Shown here: positions 40,594-49,383 of the stretch, in pieces
How the letters are laid out: each line of letters opens with the position of its first letter
Position numbering within the stretch: the first letter of the stretch is position 1
The notes under the pieces: generated by a model
Database searches by the model: none
What the model saw: only the letters and a program-made list of their open reading frames with translations
What the model was told of the DNA's origin: nothing
Program-made: the position numbers and the translations under genes
DNA from: Rhodoferax sp.
GTDB lineage: Bacteria > Pseudomonadota > Gammaproteobacteria > Burkholderiales > Burkholderiaceae_C
Assembly: GCF_012927445.1 (NCBI RefSeq)
Contig: NZ_JABBPD010000003.1
Span: forward strand, 183,973-247,972
Length of the DNA stretch: 64,000 nt
Direction: 5' to 3'

Positions 40594-42441
40594 ATGGTTG
40601 AACCGGCAACAGCCGTGTTGTGGCAGCAGGGGGGGTTACCGCAAGCTTGGGCTGGGCAGACGGCTTGGCGCATTCTGGACACCCATTTTTCTCTGGGTTT
40701 CAATTTTTTGAGCACCTGGCAGGCCTGGAAAAGCGACCGCTTGCGACCGCACATGCTGCACTATGTGTCGCTGACTTCAGCGCCGCCCTCGCTGGATGAC
40801 TTACGGGCCTCTGCAGAGAATTTTCCCGAACTGCGGGAGTTGCTGCAAGAGCTGGCACCCCAATGGTTCGGGTTGCTGCCCGGCTTTCATCGTTTCACGC
40901 TCGACAACGGGCGGGTGTTGTTGACGCTGTGCGTGGGCGACTTGACGGCCATGCTGCGGCAACAGCAATTTAATGCCGATACGGTTTACCTGGATCCAGG
41001 TCAAGCGGCCCCGTTAGACCGCACGGCGGCTTCGACCTGGGATATCTGGGCGGTCAAAGCCTTGGCACGCTGCTGCCGCCGAGGCACGGGTCTGGTCACT
41101 GCGACCGATGCTTCTGACTTGTTGGCTAATTTGACGCAATGCGGCTTTGAGTTGCAGCCCAGCGAGACCCCGCCCCAAAGTGGTCTACTGAGCGGCCACT
41201 TCAATCCGCGCTGGACTATCAAGAACTCACGAGAACAGTCGGTGGCGCCTTCGGTGCCGGTTGAAACTTGTGCCGTTATTGGCGCCGGACTGGCGGGCGC
41301 CAGTGTTGCCGCCGCGCTGGCCAGGCGTGGCTGGCAGGTGCGGGTGCTCGACCAGGGCGACGCGCCCGCCGCCGGTGCTTCCGGACTGCCCGTGGGCTTG
41401 GTGGTGCCGCATGTCTCTGCCGACGATTGTCCGCTGTCGCGCTTGTCACGCAGTGGCGTGCGGTTGATGCTGCAGCAGGCCCGCAGCCTGCTTGAACAAG
41501 GCCAGGACTGGGAGGCCACAGGCACGCTGGAACACCGGGTCGATGGCACGCCGGGGCTCCCCGCCAACTGGCCGGTGCCGGGCCTGGACTGGTCGCAAAT
41601 GACAACACCAGATAAAGCCACGCAGCAACTCGCCGACACGACATGGAATCATGGGATTGCCGCAGACGACCCGACCATCTGGCACGCCCAGGCGGCGTGG
41701 CTCAAGCCAGTCCAATTGGTGCGGGCCTGGCTGTCGCAGCCCGGCGTCACTTTTCAGGGCGGCGCCCGGGTGGCCGCCCTTCGGCAAAACGGGGATCAAT
41801 GGGAACTGCTGGACGCACAGGGCCAGGTTCTCACCAGCGCCAGCCGGGTGGTTTTTGCCAATGCCAGCGGCGCGAAGCCGTTGATTGAAAGCCTGCAAAC
41901 CGTCTTGCCGTCTTTGGGCATTTGCGTCCAGCAGTTGTCCGGCATGCACGGTTTACTGGGGCAGTTGTCGTGGTCCCTGCACCGAGGGGCCGCAGACGCC
42001 GCCTCCCCGCCCTTTCCGGTCAACGGGGCGGGCAGCGTGGTACCTATGGTGCCCGTTGAAGGGGGCGCCGCCTGGTTCATTGGTTCGAGCTACCAACCCG
42101 ATAACAAACCAGCCCTGCCGGATGATAAAAACCACGCTGCCAACCTCGGCCGGCTGAACAAGTTAATCCCCCAATTGGGGCAGGCCTTGGCTGCACAGTT
42201 TGATGCCGGCGACATTAACGGCTGGAAAAACACCCGCTGTGTCACGGCTGACCGTCTGCCGATGGTGGGGCCCTTGTACAAAGCAGACAACCCCAGTTTG
42301 TGGATTTGTGCTGGCATGGGGTCACGCGGCATGAGCTTTTCGGTCCTGTGCGCCGAATTGCTGGCGGCCCGCTGGGGTGCCGAGCCGCTGGCGGTGGAAG
42401 CCAGTTTGGCGCAGTCTGTTTACGCCCTGCGCGGCACTTAG
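40594..42441 (+). CDS. mnmC: tRNA 5-methylaminomethyl-2-thiouridine biosynthesis bifunctional protein MnmC
   Basis: 615 aa; methyltransferase N-half plus FAD oxidoreductase (CAVIGAGLAGASVAAALARRGW). Confidence 0.9.
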   Translation: MVEPATAVLWQQGGLPQAWAGQTAWRILDTHFSLGFNFLSTWQAWKSDRLRPHMLHYVSLTSAPPSLDDLRASAENFPELRELLQELAPQWFGLLPGFHRFTLDNGRVLLTLCVGDLTAMLRQQQFNADTVYLDPGQAAPLDRTAASTWDIWAVKALARCCRRGTGLVTATDASDLLANLTQCGFELQPSETPPQSGLLSGHFNPRWTIKNSREQSVAPSVPVETCAVIGAGLAGASVAAALARRGWQVRVLDQGDAPAAGASGLPVGLVVPHVSADDCPLSRLSRSGVRLMLQQARSLLEQGQDWEATGTLEHRVDGTPGLPANWPVPGLDWSQMTTPDKATQQLADTTWNHGIAADDPTIWHAQAAWLKPVQLVRAWLSQPGVTFQGGARVAALRQNGDQWELLDAQGQVLTSASRVVFANASGAKPLIESLQTVLPSLGICVQQLSGMHGLLGQLSWSLHRGAADAASPPFPVNGAGSVVPMVPVEGGAAWFIGSSYQPDNKPALPDDKNHAANLGRLNKLIPQLGQALAAQFDAGDINGWKNTRCVTADRLPMVGPLYKADNPSLWICAGMGSRGMSFSVLCAELLAARWGAEPLAVEASLAQSVYALRGT

Positions 42442-42524
42442 CTGCCCTGGCTGGATTACCGCATCATTGCGGCCAGGCGCGGTCATTCACATCGTGCCAT
42501 CGTTACTCTTTTTGGGACTTCGCC

Positions 42525-43472
42525 ATGATCCTTGTTGCCGGTTCTGCCAATCTCGACTTTGTCGTTCGCGCCCCGCACATTCCAGCGCCGGGTGAAACCG
42601 TGTTGGGACGGGATTTCAAAACATTCCCCGGCGGCAAAGGGGCCAATCAGGCGGTGGCATGCGCCCGCGCAGGTGGCGCAACCACACACATGCTGCTTGC
42701 GCTGGGCGAAGATACCTTTGCGGCTCCGCTGGAAGCCTCCCTGCATGCGGCCGGCGTGCAGATGCACCTCGTGCGCGTCAAAGACCAGGCCACCGGCACC
42801 GCCTTTATCTGCGTATCGGATGACGCAGAAAACGCCATCACGGTCGCGCCGGGCGCCAACCATGCATTGCGCGCGGCAGACTTGCCACCCTTGACGGGCT
42901 TCACCCACTTGTTGCTGCAACTCGAAATACCGCTGGAAAGCGTCATGGCGTATGCCCACACCGCCCGACAAAGCGGCGTCAAGGTGATTCTCAATGCCGC
43001 GCCGGCGCAAGCCTTGCCCCCAGAATTGCTGGCATTGCTTGATGTGCTGATCGTCAACGAGGGGGAACTGGCCGTTGTTGCCCAACATGCAGGAAGCATG
43101 GCCCAGTGTCTGGCCCGTCTCGAGGTGCCGTGCGTGGTGGTGACATTGGGGCATCGTGGCTGTTGTGCCCGCCTGGACGGTGTGTTTTCATACCAACCGG
43201 CGTTCAAAGTCACACCGATCGACAGCACCGGCGCCGGAGACACTTTCTGTGGCGTGCTGGTCGCCGCGCTCAGTCTGGGACACACCTTGCCGCAGGCCCT
43301 GCAACTGGGCAGCGCCGCAGGCGCCCTGGCCTGCACCCGGCTCGGCGCCCAGTCCAGTATTCCCAATCAGGCTGAAGTGACGGCCTTTTTAGCCACCCAG
43401 CCAAAAACTAGCGAAACCCAAAACGCAGAACTCCGGCGATTTTGTGGTTTCGACATGCCGACACAACTCTGA
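42525..43472 (+). CDS. rbsK: Ribokinase-like PfkB sugar kinase
   Basis: FPGGKGANQAVACARAGG; DSTGAGDTFCGVLVAALS. Confidence 0.85.
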   Translation: MILVAGSANLDFVVRAPHIPAPGETVLGRDFKTFPGGKGANQAVACARAGGATTHMLLALGEDTFAAPLEASLHAAGVQMHLVRVKDQATGTAFICVSDDAENAITVAPGANHALRAADLPPLTGFTHLLLQLEIPLESVMAYAHTARQSGVKVILNAAPAQALPPELLALLDVLIVNEGELAVVAQHAGSMAQCLARLEVPCVVVTLGHRGCCARLDGVFSYQPAFKVTPIDSTGAGDTFCGVLVAALSLGHTLPQALQLGSAAGALACTRLGAQSSIPNQAEVTAFLATQPKTSETQNAELRRFCGFDMPTQL

Positions 43473-43485
43473 GCCCTCAAATTCC

Positions 43486-44478
43486 ATGCCGACACCCCAC
43501 CCCCACAAAGTTATTTACGACACCGACCCCGGCGTGGATGACGCCATGGCGCTTTACTTTGCCTTGGCGCACCCGGCGATTGACGTGCTGGGCATCACCA
43601 CCACTTTTGGCAATGTCACCGTAGAGCAGGCAGCCATCAATGCCCTCTATTTGACTTCCATCGCGGGCAAAAATGTTCCGGTTACCCAAGGCGTGGCGAC
43701 GCCCTGGTGCAAGCCCGCCGAAGCCCCGCCCGCCCATATTCATGGCGCCGATGGACTGGGTAACCTACCCGTGCGGCTGCCGAGCAAGGCCCAGCTTGAT
43801 CCCCGGTCTTCCGCGCAATTCATCGTCGACATGGCATGCGCCCAACCGGGCGAAATCACGCTGGTGGCGGTGGGCCCGTTGGGCAACCTGAGCCTGGCGC
43901 TCAAGCTCGAACCCAAGCTGCCGCAACTGCTGCGCCAGGTCATCCTCATGGGCGGTACGATCCTGGAGTCCGGCAACGTCTCGCCGGTGGCCGAGGCCAA
44001 TGTCTGGAACGACCCGCACGCCGCCGATCAGGTGTTCACTGCCGGCTGGAAGCTCACCATGGTTGGCCTGGATGTCACCCACCGCGTTATCCTGCCGGTC
44101 GCCTTGTTCAAAAAAATTGCCGCGCAACACCAGCATGTAGCCACCGACACGCTGCTTCATGCCGTTGAGTTTTACGCCCAACATTACAGCGGGCTCTATC
44201 CCCATGTGGCCGAAATTCACGGCTGTTTTGCCCATGACCTGCTGGCGTTCATTTTTTTGGTCAACCCTGAACTGTTCACCCTGGAGCACGGCCGCATCCG
44301 CGTGGCCACCGAAGGACTGGCCCAAGGCCAGACCATCATGAAGCGCAAGGACTTCATCGACTACCCGCACGCGGGCTGGGGCCAGGAGCAACCCGTCACC
44401 CAGGTCTGCATGCAGGTCCAGGCGCAAGCCTGCAATGCCGTGCTGGAGAACACCCTGATGGGATCGTGGCTGAAATGA
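43486..44478 (+). CDS. Nucleoside hydrolase
   Basis: KVIYDTDPGVDDAMALYFAL. Confidence 0.9.
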   Translation: MPTPHPHKVIYDTDPGVDDAMALYFALAHPAIDVLGITTTFGNVTVEQAAINALYLTSIAGKNVPVTQGVATPWCKPAEAPPAHIHGADGLGNLPVRLPSKAQLDPRSSAQFIVDMACAQPGEITLVAVGPLGNLSLALKLEPKLPQLLRQVILMGGTILESGNVSPVAEANVWNDPHAADQVFTAGWKLTMVGLDVTHRVILPVALFKKIAAQHQHVATDTLLHAVEFYAQHYSGLYPHVAEIHGCFAHDLLAFIFLVNPELFTLEHGRIRVATEGLAQGQTIMKRKDFIDYPHAGWGQEQPVTQVCMQVQAQACNAVLENTLMGSWLK

Positions 44479-44540
44479 ACACAGGGCGCGAAAAAGACGG
44501 ATGACAACGGGACAGTGCCACGCCGGCTCTCTATATAGCC

Positions 44541-44580
44541 ATATTGCATATAGATCAAATAAAAATATATTTAGCAATAT
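44541..44580. promoter_or_regulatory. AT-rich dyad upstream of the sulfur assimilation cluster
   Basis: ATATTGC (44541-44547) ... GCAATAT (44574-44580), embedded in an AT-rich patch. Confidence 0.4.
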
Positions 44581-44607
44581 AACGATGCACCTTTACAGTC
44601 TGCATCC

Positions 44608-45399
44608 ATGCATGACTTAGCGTTTATCTTTGCCGGTTTTTTTGTCGGCCTTGTCATCGGTCTCACCGGTGTCGGGGGCGGCTCGCTCATGACGCCGATC
44701 CTGATTTTCTTTTTTGGCGTCAAGCCGTATCTGGCGGTGGGCACCGACCTGCTGTTCGCCGCCTTCACCAAAATGGGCGGCACCGTCAAGCTGGCACGCG
44801 CTCACGTAGTGGATTGGCGTGTGGTGCTTCATCTGTCGGCCGGCAGCATTCCGGCCGCCCTGATCACCTTGTTTTTACTTAAACAGGTGGGGGCCGCCAG
44901 TGCCACGGTGCAAAGTCTGATGACCACCACCCTGGGTGTTGCCCTGCTGCTGACGGCGGTGGCCACTTTGTATAAGGCCCTGCGCGGCAAAGCGGCACCG
45001 ACTTCGGTGGCACGCGGCCAGGAAGCCAAGGCGGCCACAGCGCGCCACTGGAGCCTGCCACTGCTGTTTGGCGCAGTCATCGGCTCTCTGGTCACGCTGA
45101 CCTCTGTTGGCGCCGGGGCGATTGGTGTCACCGTGCTGATGATCTTGTACCCTCTGCTGCCCTTGCCCCGCATCGTGGCCGCCGATATTGCCTACGCCGT
45201 GCCGTTGACGCTGGTGGCGGGACTGGGCCACGCCTCGATGGGTTCCGTGGATTGGCCTTTGCTGGCCAAACTGCTGGCCGGTTCGCTGCCCGGCATCTGG
45301 GTCGGTTCGCACTTGATGTCACGCATTCCGGAACGCGTCATCCGCTCCCTTCTTTCCGTGCTGCTGGCCTATGCCGGCATCAAATTAATTGCTTTATAA
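44608..45399 (+). CDS. TauE/SafE-family sulfite exporter-like permease
   Basis: FFVGLVIGLTGVGGGSLMTPILIFFFGVKPYLAVGTDLLFA. Confidence 0.88.
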   Translation: MHDLAFIFAGFFVGLVIGLTGVGGGSLMTPILIFFFGVKPYLAVGTDLLFAAFTKMGGTVKLARAHVVDWRVVLHLSAGSIPAALITLFLLKQVGAASATVQSLMTTTLGVALLLTAVATLYKALRGKAAPTSVARGQEAKAATARHWSLPLLFGAVIGSLVTLTSVGAGAIGVTVLMILYPLLPLPRIVAADIAYAVPLTLVAGLGHASMGSVDWPLLAKLLAGSLPGIWVGSHLMSRIPERVIRSLLSVLLAYAGIKLIAL

Positions 45400-45420
45400 A
45401 TCCTTGCGGCCTAATTAACC

Positions 45421-47238
45421 ATGTACCAATACACCGACTTCGACCGCCAGTTCGTGCGCGCCCGCGCCGATCAATACCGCGACCAGCTTGAGCGCAACTT
45501 GGCCGGCACGCTCACCGACGATGATTTCCGCCCGCTGCGCCTGCAAAACGGCTGGTATGTGCAACGCTACGCGCCGATGCTGCGCGTGGCGGTACCGTAC
45601 GGCGAATTGGCCAGCAACCAGCTGCGCGTGCTGGCCAAAATCGCCCGCGACTACGACCAGCCCAGCGCCGAGGTTTACGAGAAAGCACAAAGCACCCAGG
45701 CCGGTTTCGGCACCGGCAAAATGCCCACCGGCTACGGTCACTTCACCACGCGCCAGAACGTGCAATTCAACTGGATTCCGCTGGACAAGAGCGCCGATGT
45801 GATGGACTTGCTGGCGACGGTCAACATGCACGGCATCCAGACCAGCGGCAACTGCATTCGCAACATCACCAGCGACGAGCGCGCCGGCATTGCGGCCGAT
45901 GAGCTGGTCGACCCGCGCCCATTTGCCGAAATCATGCGCCAGTGGAGCACGCTGCAGCCCGAGTTCGCGTTTTTGCCGCGCAAGTTCAAGATTGCCATCT
46001 CGGGCGCGCTGGAAGACCGTGCCGCCACCCATTGGCATGACGTCGGCCTGCATGTGCAGCGCAATGCCGAGGGCGAGATTGGCTTCAAGGTGCTGGTTGG
46101 CGGCGGCATGGGCCGCACCCCGGTGATTGCCAGCACCATCCGCGACTTTTTGCCCTGGAACCAGATCCTGAATTTCCTGGAAGCCGTGGTGCGCGTTTAC
46201 AACCGCTGGGGTCGTCGCGACAACATGTACAAGGCGCGCATCAAGATTCTGGTCAAGGCCGAAGGCCAGCGCTTTATTGACGAAGTGGAAGCCGAGTACC
46301 AGCAAATCCTCACACTGGACGGCGCACCGCACACCATCACGCAAGCCGAGTTGGACCGGGTTACTGCCTCATTTGTGCCGCCAGCCCTTTCTGCACCGGC
46401 GCAAGAAGCTATTAAATCAGCAGCACCCAGCTTGACTGCCGCGCAAGAGATCGACTACGCCCGCTGGCTGAAGCAGAACGTGGCTGAGCACAAAAACCCG
46501 GAGTTGCGTGCCGTTACCCTGTCGTTCAAGCGCCTGGGCTATGCCCCCGGCGACGCCACCGCCGAACAACTCGACATCGCCGCCGACCTGGCCGACCAAT
46601 TCTCCGCCGGTGAGGCCCGGGTCTCGCACGACCAGAACCTGGTGTTGCCCTGGGTCCGTGCCGACCAGTTGCCCGCTTTGTGGCAAGCGGCGCGCCAAGC
46701 CGGTTTTGCCAAGTCCAACATCCGGCTGCTGACCGACATGATCGCCTGCCCCGGCGGCGACTTTTGCGCCCTGGCCAACGCCCGCTCGATCCCGATCGCC
46801 GAAGCCATCAGCGAGCGCTACCAGGACATGGACGAGCTGCACGACCTGGGTGAAATCGACCTGCACATCAGCGGTTGCATCAACTCCTGCGGCCACCACC
46901 ACAGCGGCCACATTGGCATTTTGGGCGTCGACAAGGACGGCCGCGAGTGGTACCAGGTGTCGCTCGGCGGTTCCGACGGCTCCACGCTGAGCGGCACGCC
47001 CGTGGCCGGCAAGGTGATTGGGCCCTCATTTGCCGCGGCTGAAGTGCCCGACGTGGTGGAGGCCCTGCTGGACACCTACCGGGAACTGCGCCAATCCGGT
47101 GAAACCTTCATCAGCGCCGTGCGCCGTATCGGTGCGCAGCCGTTTAAAGACGCCGCCAATCGGGCGCGGTCGGAGACCGGCAATGCGGCGGCCCCGCACA
47201 ACATCCACCTCAAAACCGCTGATGCATTGACTGACTGA
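45421..47238 (+). CDS. cysI: Nitrite/sulfite reductase (hemoprotein)
   Basis: 605 aa; siroheme-[4Fe-4S] cysteines CPGGDFCALANA and ISGCINSCGHHHSGHIG. Confidence 0.9.
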   Translation: MYQYTDFDRQFVRARADQYRDQLERNLAGTLTDDDFRPLRLQNGWYVQRYAPMLRVAVPYGELASNQLRVLAKIARDYDQPSAEVYEKAQSTQAGFGTGKMPTGYGHFTTRQNVQFNWIPLDKSADVMDLLATVNMHGIQTSGNCIRNITSDERAGIAADELVDPRPFAEIMRQWSTLQPEFAFLPRKFKIAISGALEDRAATHWHDVGLHVQRNAEGEIGFKVLVGGGMGRTPVIASTIRDFLPWNQILNFLEAVVRVYNRWGRRDNMYKARIKILVKAEGQRFIDEVEAEYQQILTLDGAPHTITQAELDRVTASFVPPALSAPAQEAIKSAAPSLTAAQEIDYARWLKQNVAEHKNPELRAVTLSFKRLGYAPGDATAEQLDIAADLADQFSAGEARVSHDQNLVLPWVRADQLPALWQAARQAGFAKSNIRLLTDMIACPGGDFCALANARSIPIAEAISERYQDMDELHDLGEIDLHISGCINSCGHHHSGHIGILGVDKDGREWYQVSLGGSDGSTLSGTPVAGKVIGPSFAAAEVPDVVEALLDTYRELRQSGETFISAVRRIGAQPFKDAANRARSETGNAAAPHNIHLKTADALTD

Positions 47239-47249
47239 GCCTGACGACC

Positions 47250-47648
47250 ATGCAAACTACTCTTAAATTAATAGCTGCTCACGCCCATTCCACGGGGGCT
47301 ACGGACCTAAATGTCATTGAACTGGCGAATGATGCCGATCCCCGCACGCTCAAGCTGGAAGGGATTGAGCGCATCGACCTGAATTTTCCGAAATTCACCG
47401 ATGGTCGCGCCTACAGCCAGGCCTTTTTGCTGCGCCGCCGTCTCGGTTTCAAGGGTGAAATTCGCGCCACCGGCGACGTGCTGATTGACCAGCTGGTGCA
47501 AATGCAGCGCAGCGGTTTTGATGTCGCCGTGTTGCGCGCAGACCAGAACCTGGACTTTGCCCAACGCCAGTTTGACCGTTTCCAGGCGTTTTACCAAGGC
47601 GACGCGGTCACCGTGCAACCCCATTTCCTGACAGGAGTCGCCGCATGA
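47250..47648 (+). CDS. DUF934 protein of the cys operon
   Basis: IDLNFPKFTDGRAYSQAFLLRRRLGFKGEIRATGDVLIDQ. Confidence 0.85.
   Translation: MQTTLKLIAAHAHSTGATDLNVIELANDADPRTLKLEGIERIDLNFPKFTDGRAYSQAFLLRRRLGFKGEIRATGDVLIDQLVQMQRSGFDVAVLRADQNLDFAQRQFDRFQAFYQGDAVTVQPHFLTGVAA
47255..47316 (+). repeat. Dispersed Comamonadaceae-type repeat, copy J, in the N-terminus of the DUF934 gene
   Basis: CTCTTAAATTAATAGCTGCTCACGCCCATTCCACGGGGGCTACGGACCTAAATG. Confidence 0.75.
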
Positions 47649-48406
47649 ACGCCATTGAACTGAACGCCCACGCCTCCAACGACTTTGACGCCAAGCTGGC
47701 AGAGACCACCGCCTTGCTGCAACAAGCCGCCCGTGACTATGCGCCGCTGAGTGCCGGTGGCGCCCTGCGCATCACCCAGGCCTCCAGTCTGGGGGCGGAA
47801 GATGTGGTGGTCAGCCACCTGATCAATGCCTTGCAGTTGGACATCGGCATCTTTGTGCTGGAAACCGGCATGCTGCATCCCGAAACGCTGGACTTGCTGG
47901 CCCGCTTGAAAGCCACCTCCCGCGCCCCGGTGGAGGTCTTCACGCCGGTCAACGAATCGGTGGTGCATTTCGTGGCGCGCGAAGGCAAAGACGCGATGTA
48001 CAAAAGCATCGAGCTGCGCAAAGCCTGCTGCCACATTCGTAAAATGGAGCCTTTATCGCGGGCACTGGCCGGCAAGGACGCCTGGATCACCGGCCTGCGC
48101 CGCGAACAGTCGGGCGCCCGCGCCGAGGTGCCCTTGATCGACAAATCGGACGCCAGCCGCGTCAAACTCAACCCCCTGGCCAACTGGACTTGGGGCGATG
48201 TCTGGCACTTTATTGCCTTGCATAAAATTGACTACAACCCCTTGCATGACCAGTTTTACCCCAGCATCGGCTGCGCCCCCTGCACCCGGGCTGTGTCCGC
48301 GGGCGAAGACTTTCGCGCTGGCCGCTGGTGGTGGGAGAACGAGACGGCCAAAGAATGTGGCCTGCACGTGACTCAGTCCAGCCCCCTTGAGAAAGCGCCC
48401 GGATGA
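47645..48406 (+). CDS. cysH: Phosphoadenylyl-/adenylyl-sulfate reductase
   Basis: ASSLGAEDVVVSHLIN...KACCHIRKMEPL...GCAPCTRAV. Confidence 0.92.
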   Translation: MNAIELNAHASNDFDAKLAETTALLQQAARDYAPLSAGGALRITQASSLGAEDVVVSHLINALQLDIGIFVLETGMLHPETLDLLARLKATSRAPVEVFTPVNESVVHFVAREGKDAMYKSIELRKACCHIRKMEPLSRALAGKDAWITGLRREQSGARAEVPLIDKSDASRVKLNPLANWTWGDVWHFIALHKIDYNPLHDQFYPSIGCAPCTRAVSAGEDFRAGRWWWENETAKECGLHVTQSSPLEKAPG

Positions 48407-48438
48407 ACGCCCGAACCCCTCCCGAACAACTTGAACCC

Positions 48439-49383
48439 ATGACCCATACGCATCGCCCCGATCATTTAAGCAACGCGCATCTGGACGCGCTGGAGGAAGA
48501 AACCATCTTCATCCTGCGCGAAGTAGCGGCTGCGTTCGAACGCCCCACCCTGCTGTTTTCGGGTGGCAAAGACTCGCTGGTCATGCTGAAGTGCGCCGAA
48601 AAGGCCTTTGGGGGCCGGGACGGCACCTCCGGTGCTGGCCGCATTCCCTACCCGCTGCTGATGATCGACACCGGCCACAACTTCAAGGAAGTGACCGATT
48701 TCCGCGATTCACGCGCCAAGGAGCTGGGCGCGGAACTGATCGTGCGCAGTGTCGAAGACTCGATGAAACGCGGCACCGTGCGGCTGGCGCACCCCGGCGA
48801 ATCGCGCAACGTGCACCAGTCAGTCACCTTGCTGGAAGCGATTGAAGAGTTTCGCTTTGACGCGCTGATTGGCGGCGCCCGCCGTGACGAAGAGAAAGCC
48901 CGCGCCAAAGAGCGCATCTTCTCGCACCGCGACAGCTTTGGTCAGTGGCAACCAAAGGCGCAGCGCCCCGAGCTGTGGACGCTGTTCAACACCCGGTTGC
49001 AACCGGGCGAACATTTCCGAGTCTTCCCGATCTCCAACTGGACCGAACTCGACGTCTGGCAATACATCGATCGCGAACAAATCGCCCTGCCCTCGCTCTA
49101 CTACACGCACAAGCGTGAGGTGGTCGAGCGTAAGGGTCTGCTGGTGCCGGTGACCGAACTGACGCCGGCCAAAGAAGGTGAAAAAGTCGAATCCCGCGAC
49201 GTGCGTTTTCGCACCGTGGGCGACATCACCTGCACCTGCCCGGTGGAAAGCACCGCCGCCACGGCGGCTGAGATCGTGATCGAAACGCTGGCGGCTGACG
49301 TGAGCGAACGCGGCGCCACCCGCATGGACGACAAAACCTCCGAGGCTTCGATGGAGAAGCGCAAGAAAGATGGGTACTTCTAG
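48439..49383 (+). CDS. cysD: Sulfate adenylyltransferase subunit 2
   Basis: LLFSGGKDSLVMLKCAEKAF; IGGARRDEEKARAKER. Confidence 0.95.
   Translation: MTHTHRPDHLSNAHLDALEEETIFILREVAAAFERPTLLFSGGKDSLVMLKCAEKAFGGRDGTSGAGRIPYPLLMIDTGHNFKEVTDFRDSRAKELGAELIVRSVEDSMKRGTVRLAHPGESRNVHQSVTLLEAIEEFRFDALIGGARRDEEKARAKERIFSHRDSFGQWQPKAQRPELWTLFNTRLQPGEHFRVFPISNWTELDVWQYIDREQIALPSLYYTHKREVVERKGLLVPVTELTPAKEGEKVESRDVRFRTVGDITCTCPVESTAATAAEIVIETLAADVSERGATRMDDKTSEASMEKRKKDGYF

Noticed and set aside
46400-46440. Possible repeat copy (AAGCTATTAAATCAGCAGC) in the sulfite reductase gene
   Set aside because: Only the first arm resembles the family; the core is absent, so chance similarity cannot be excluded
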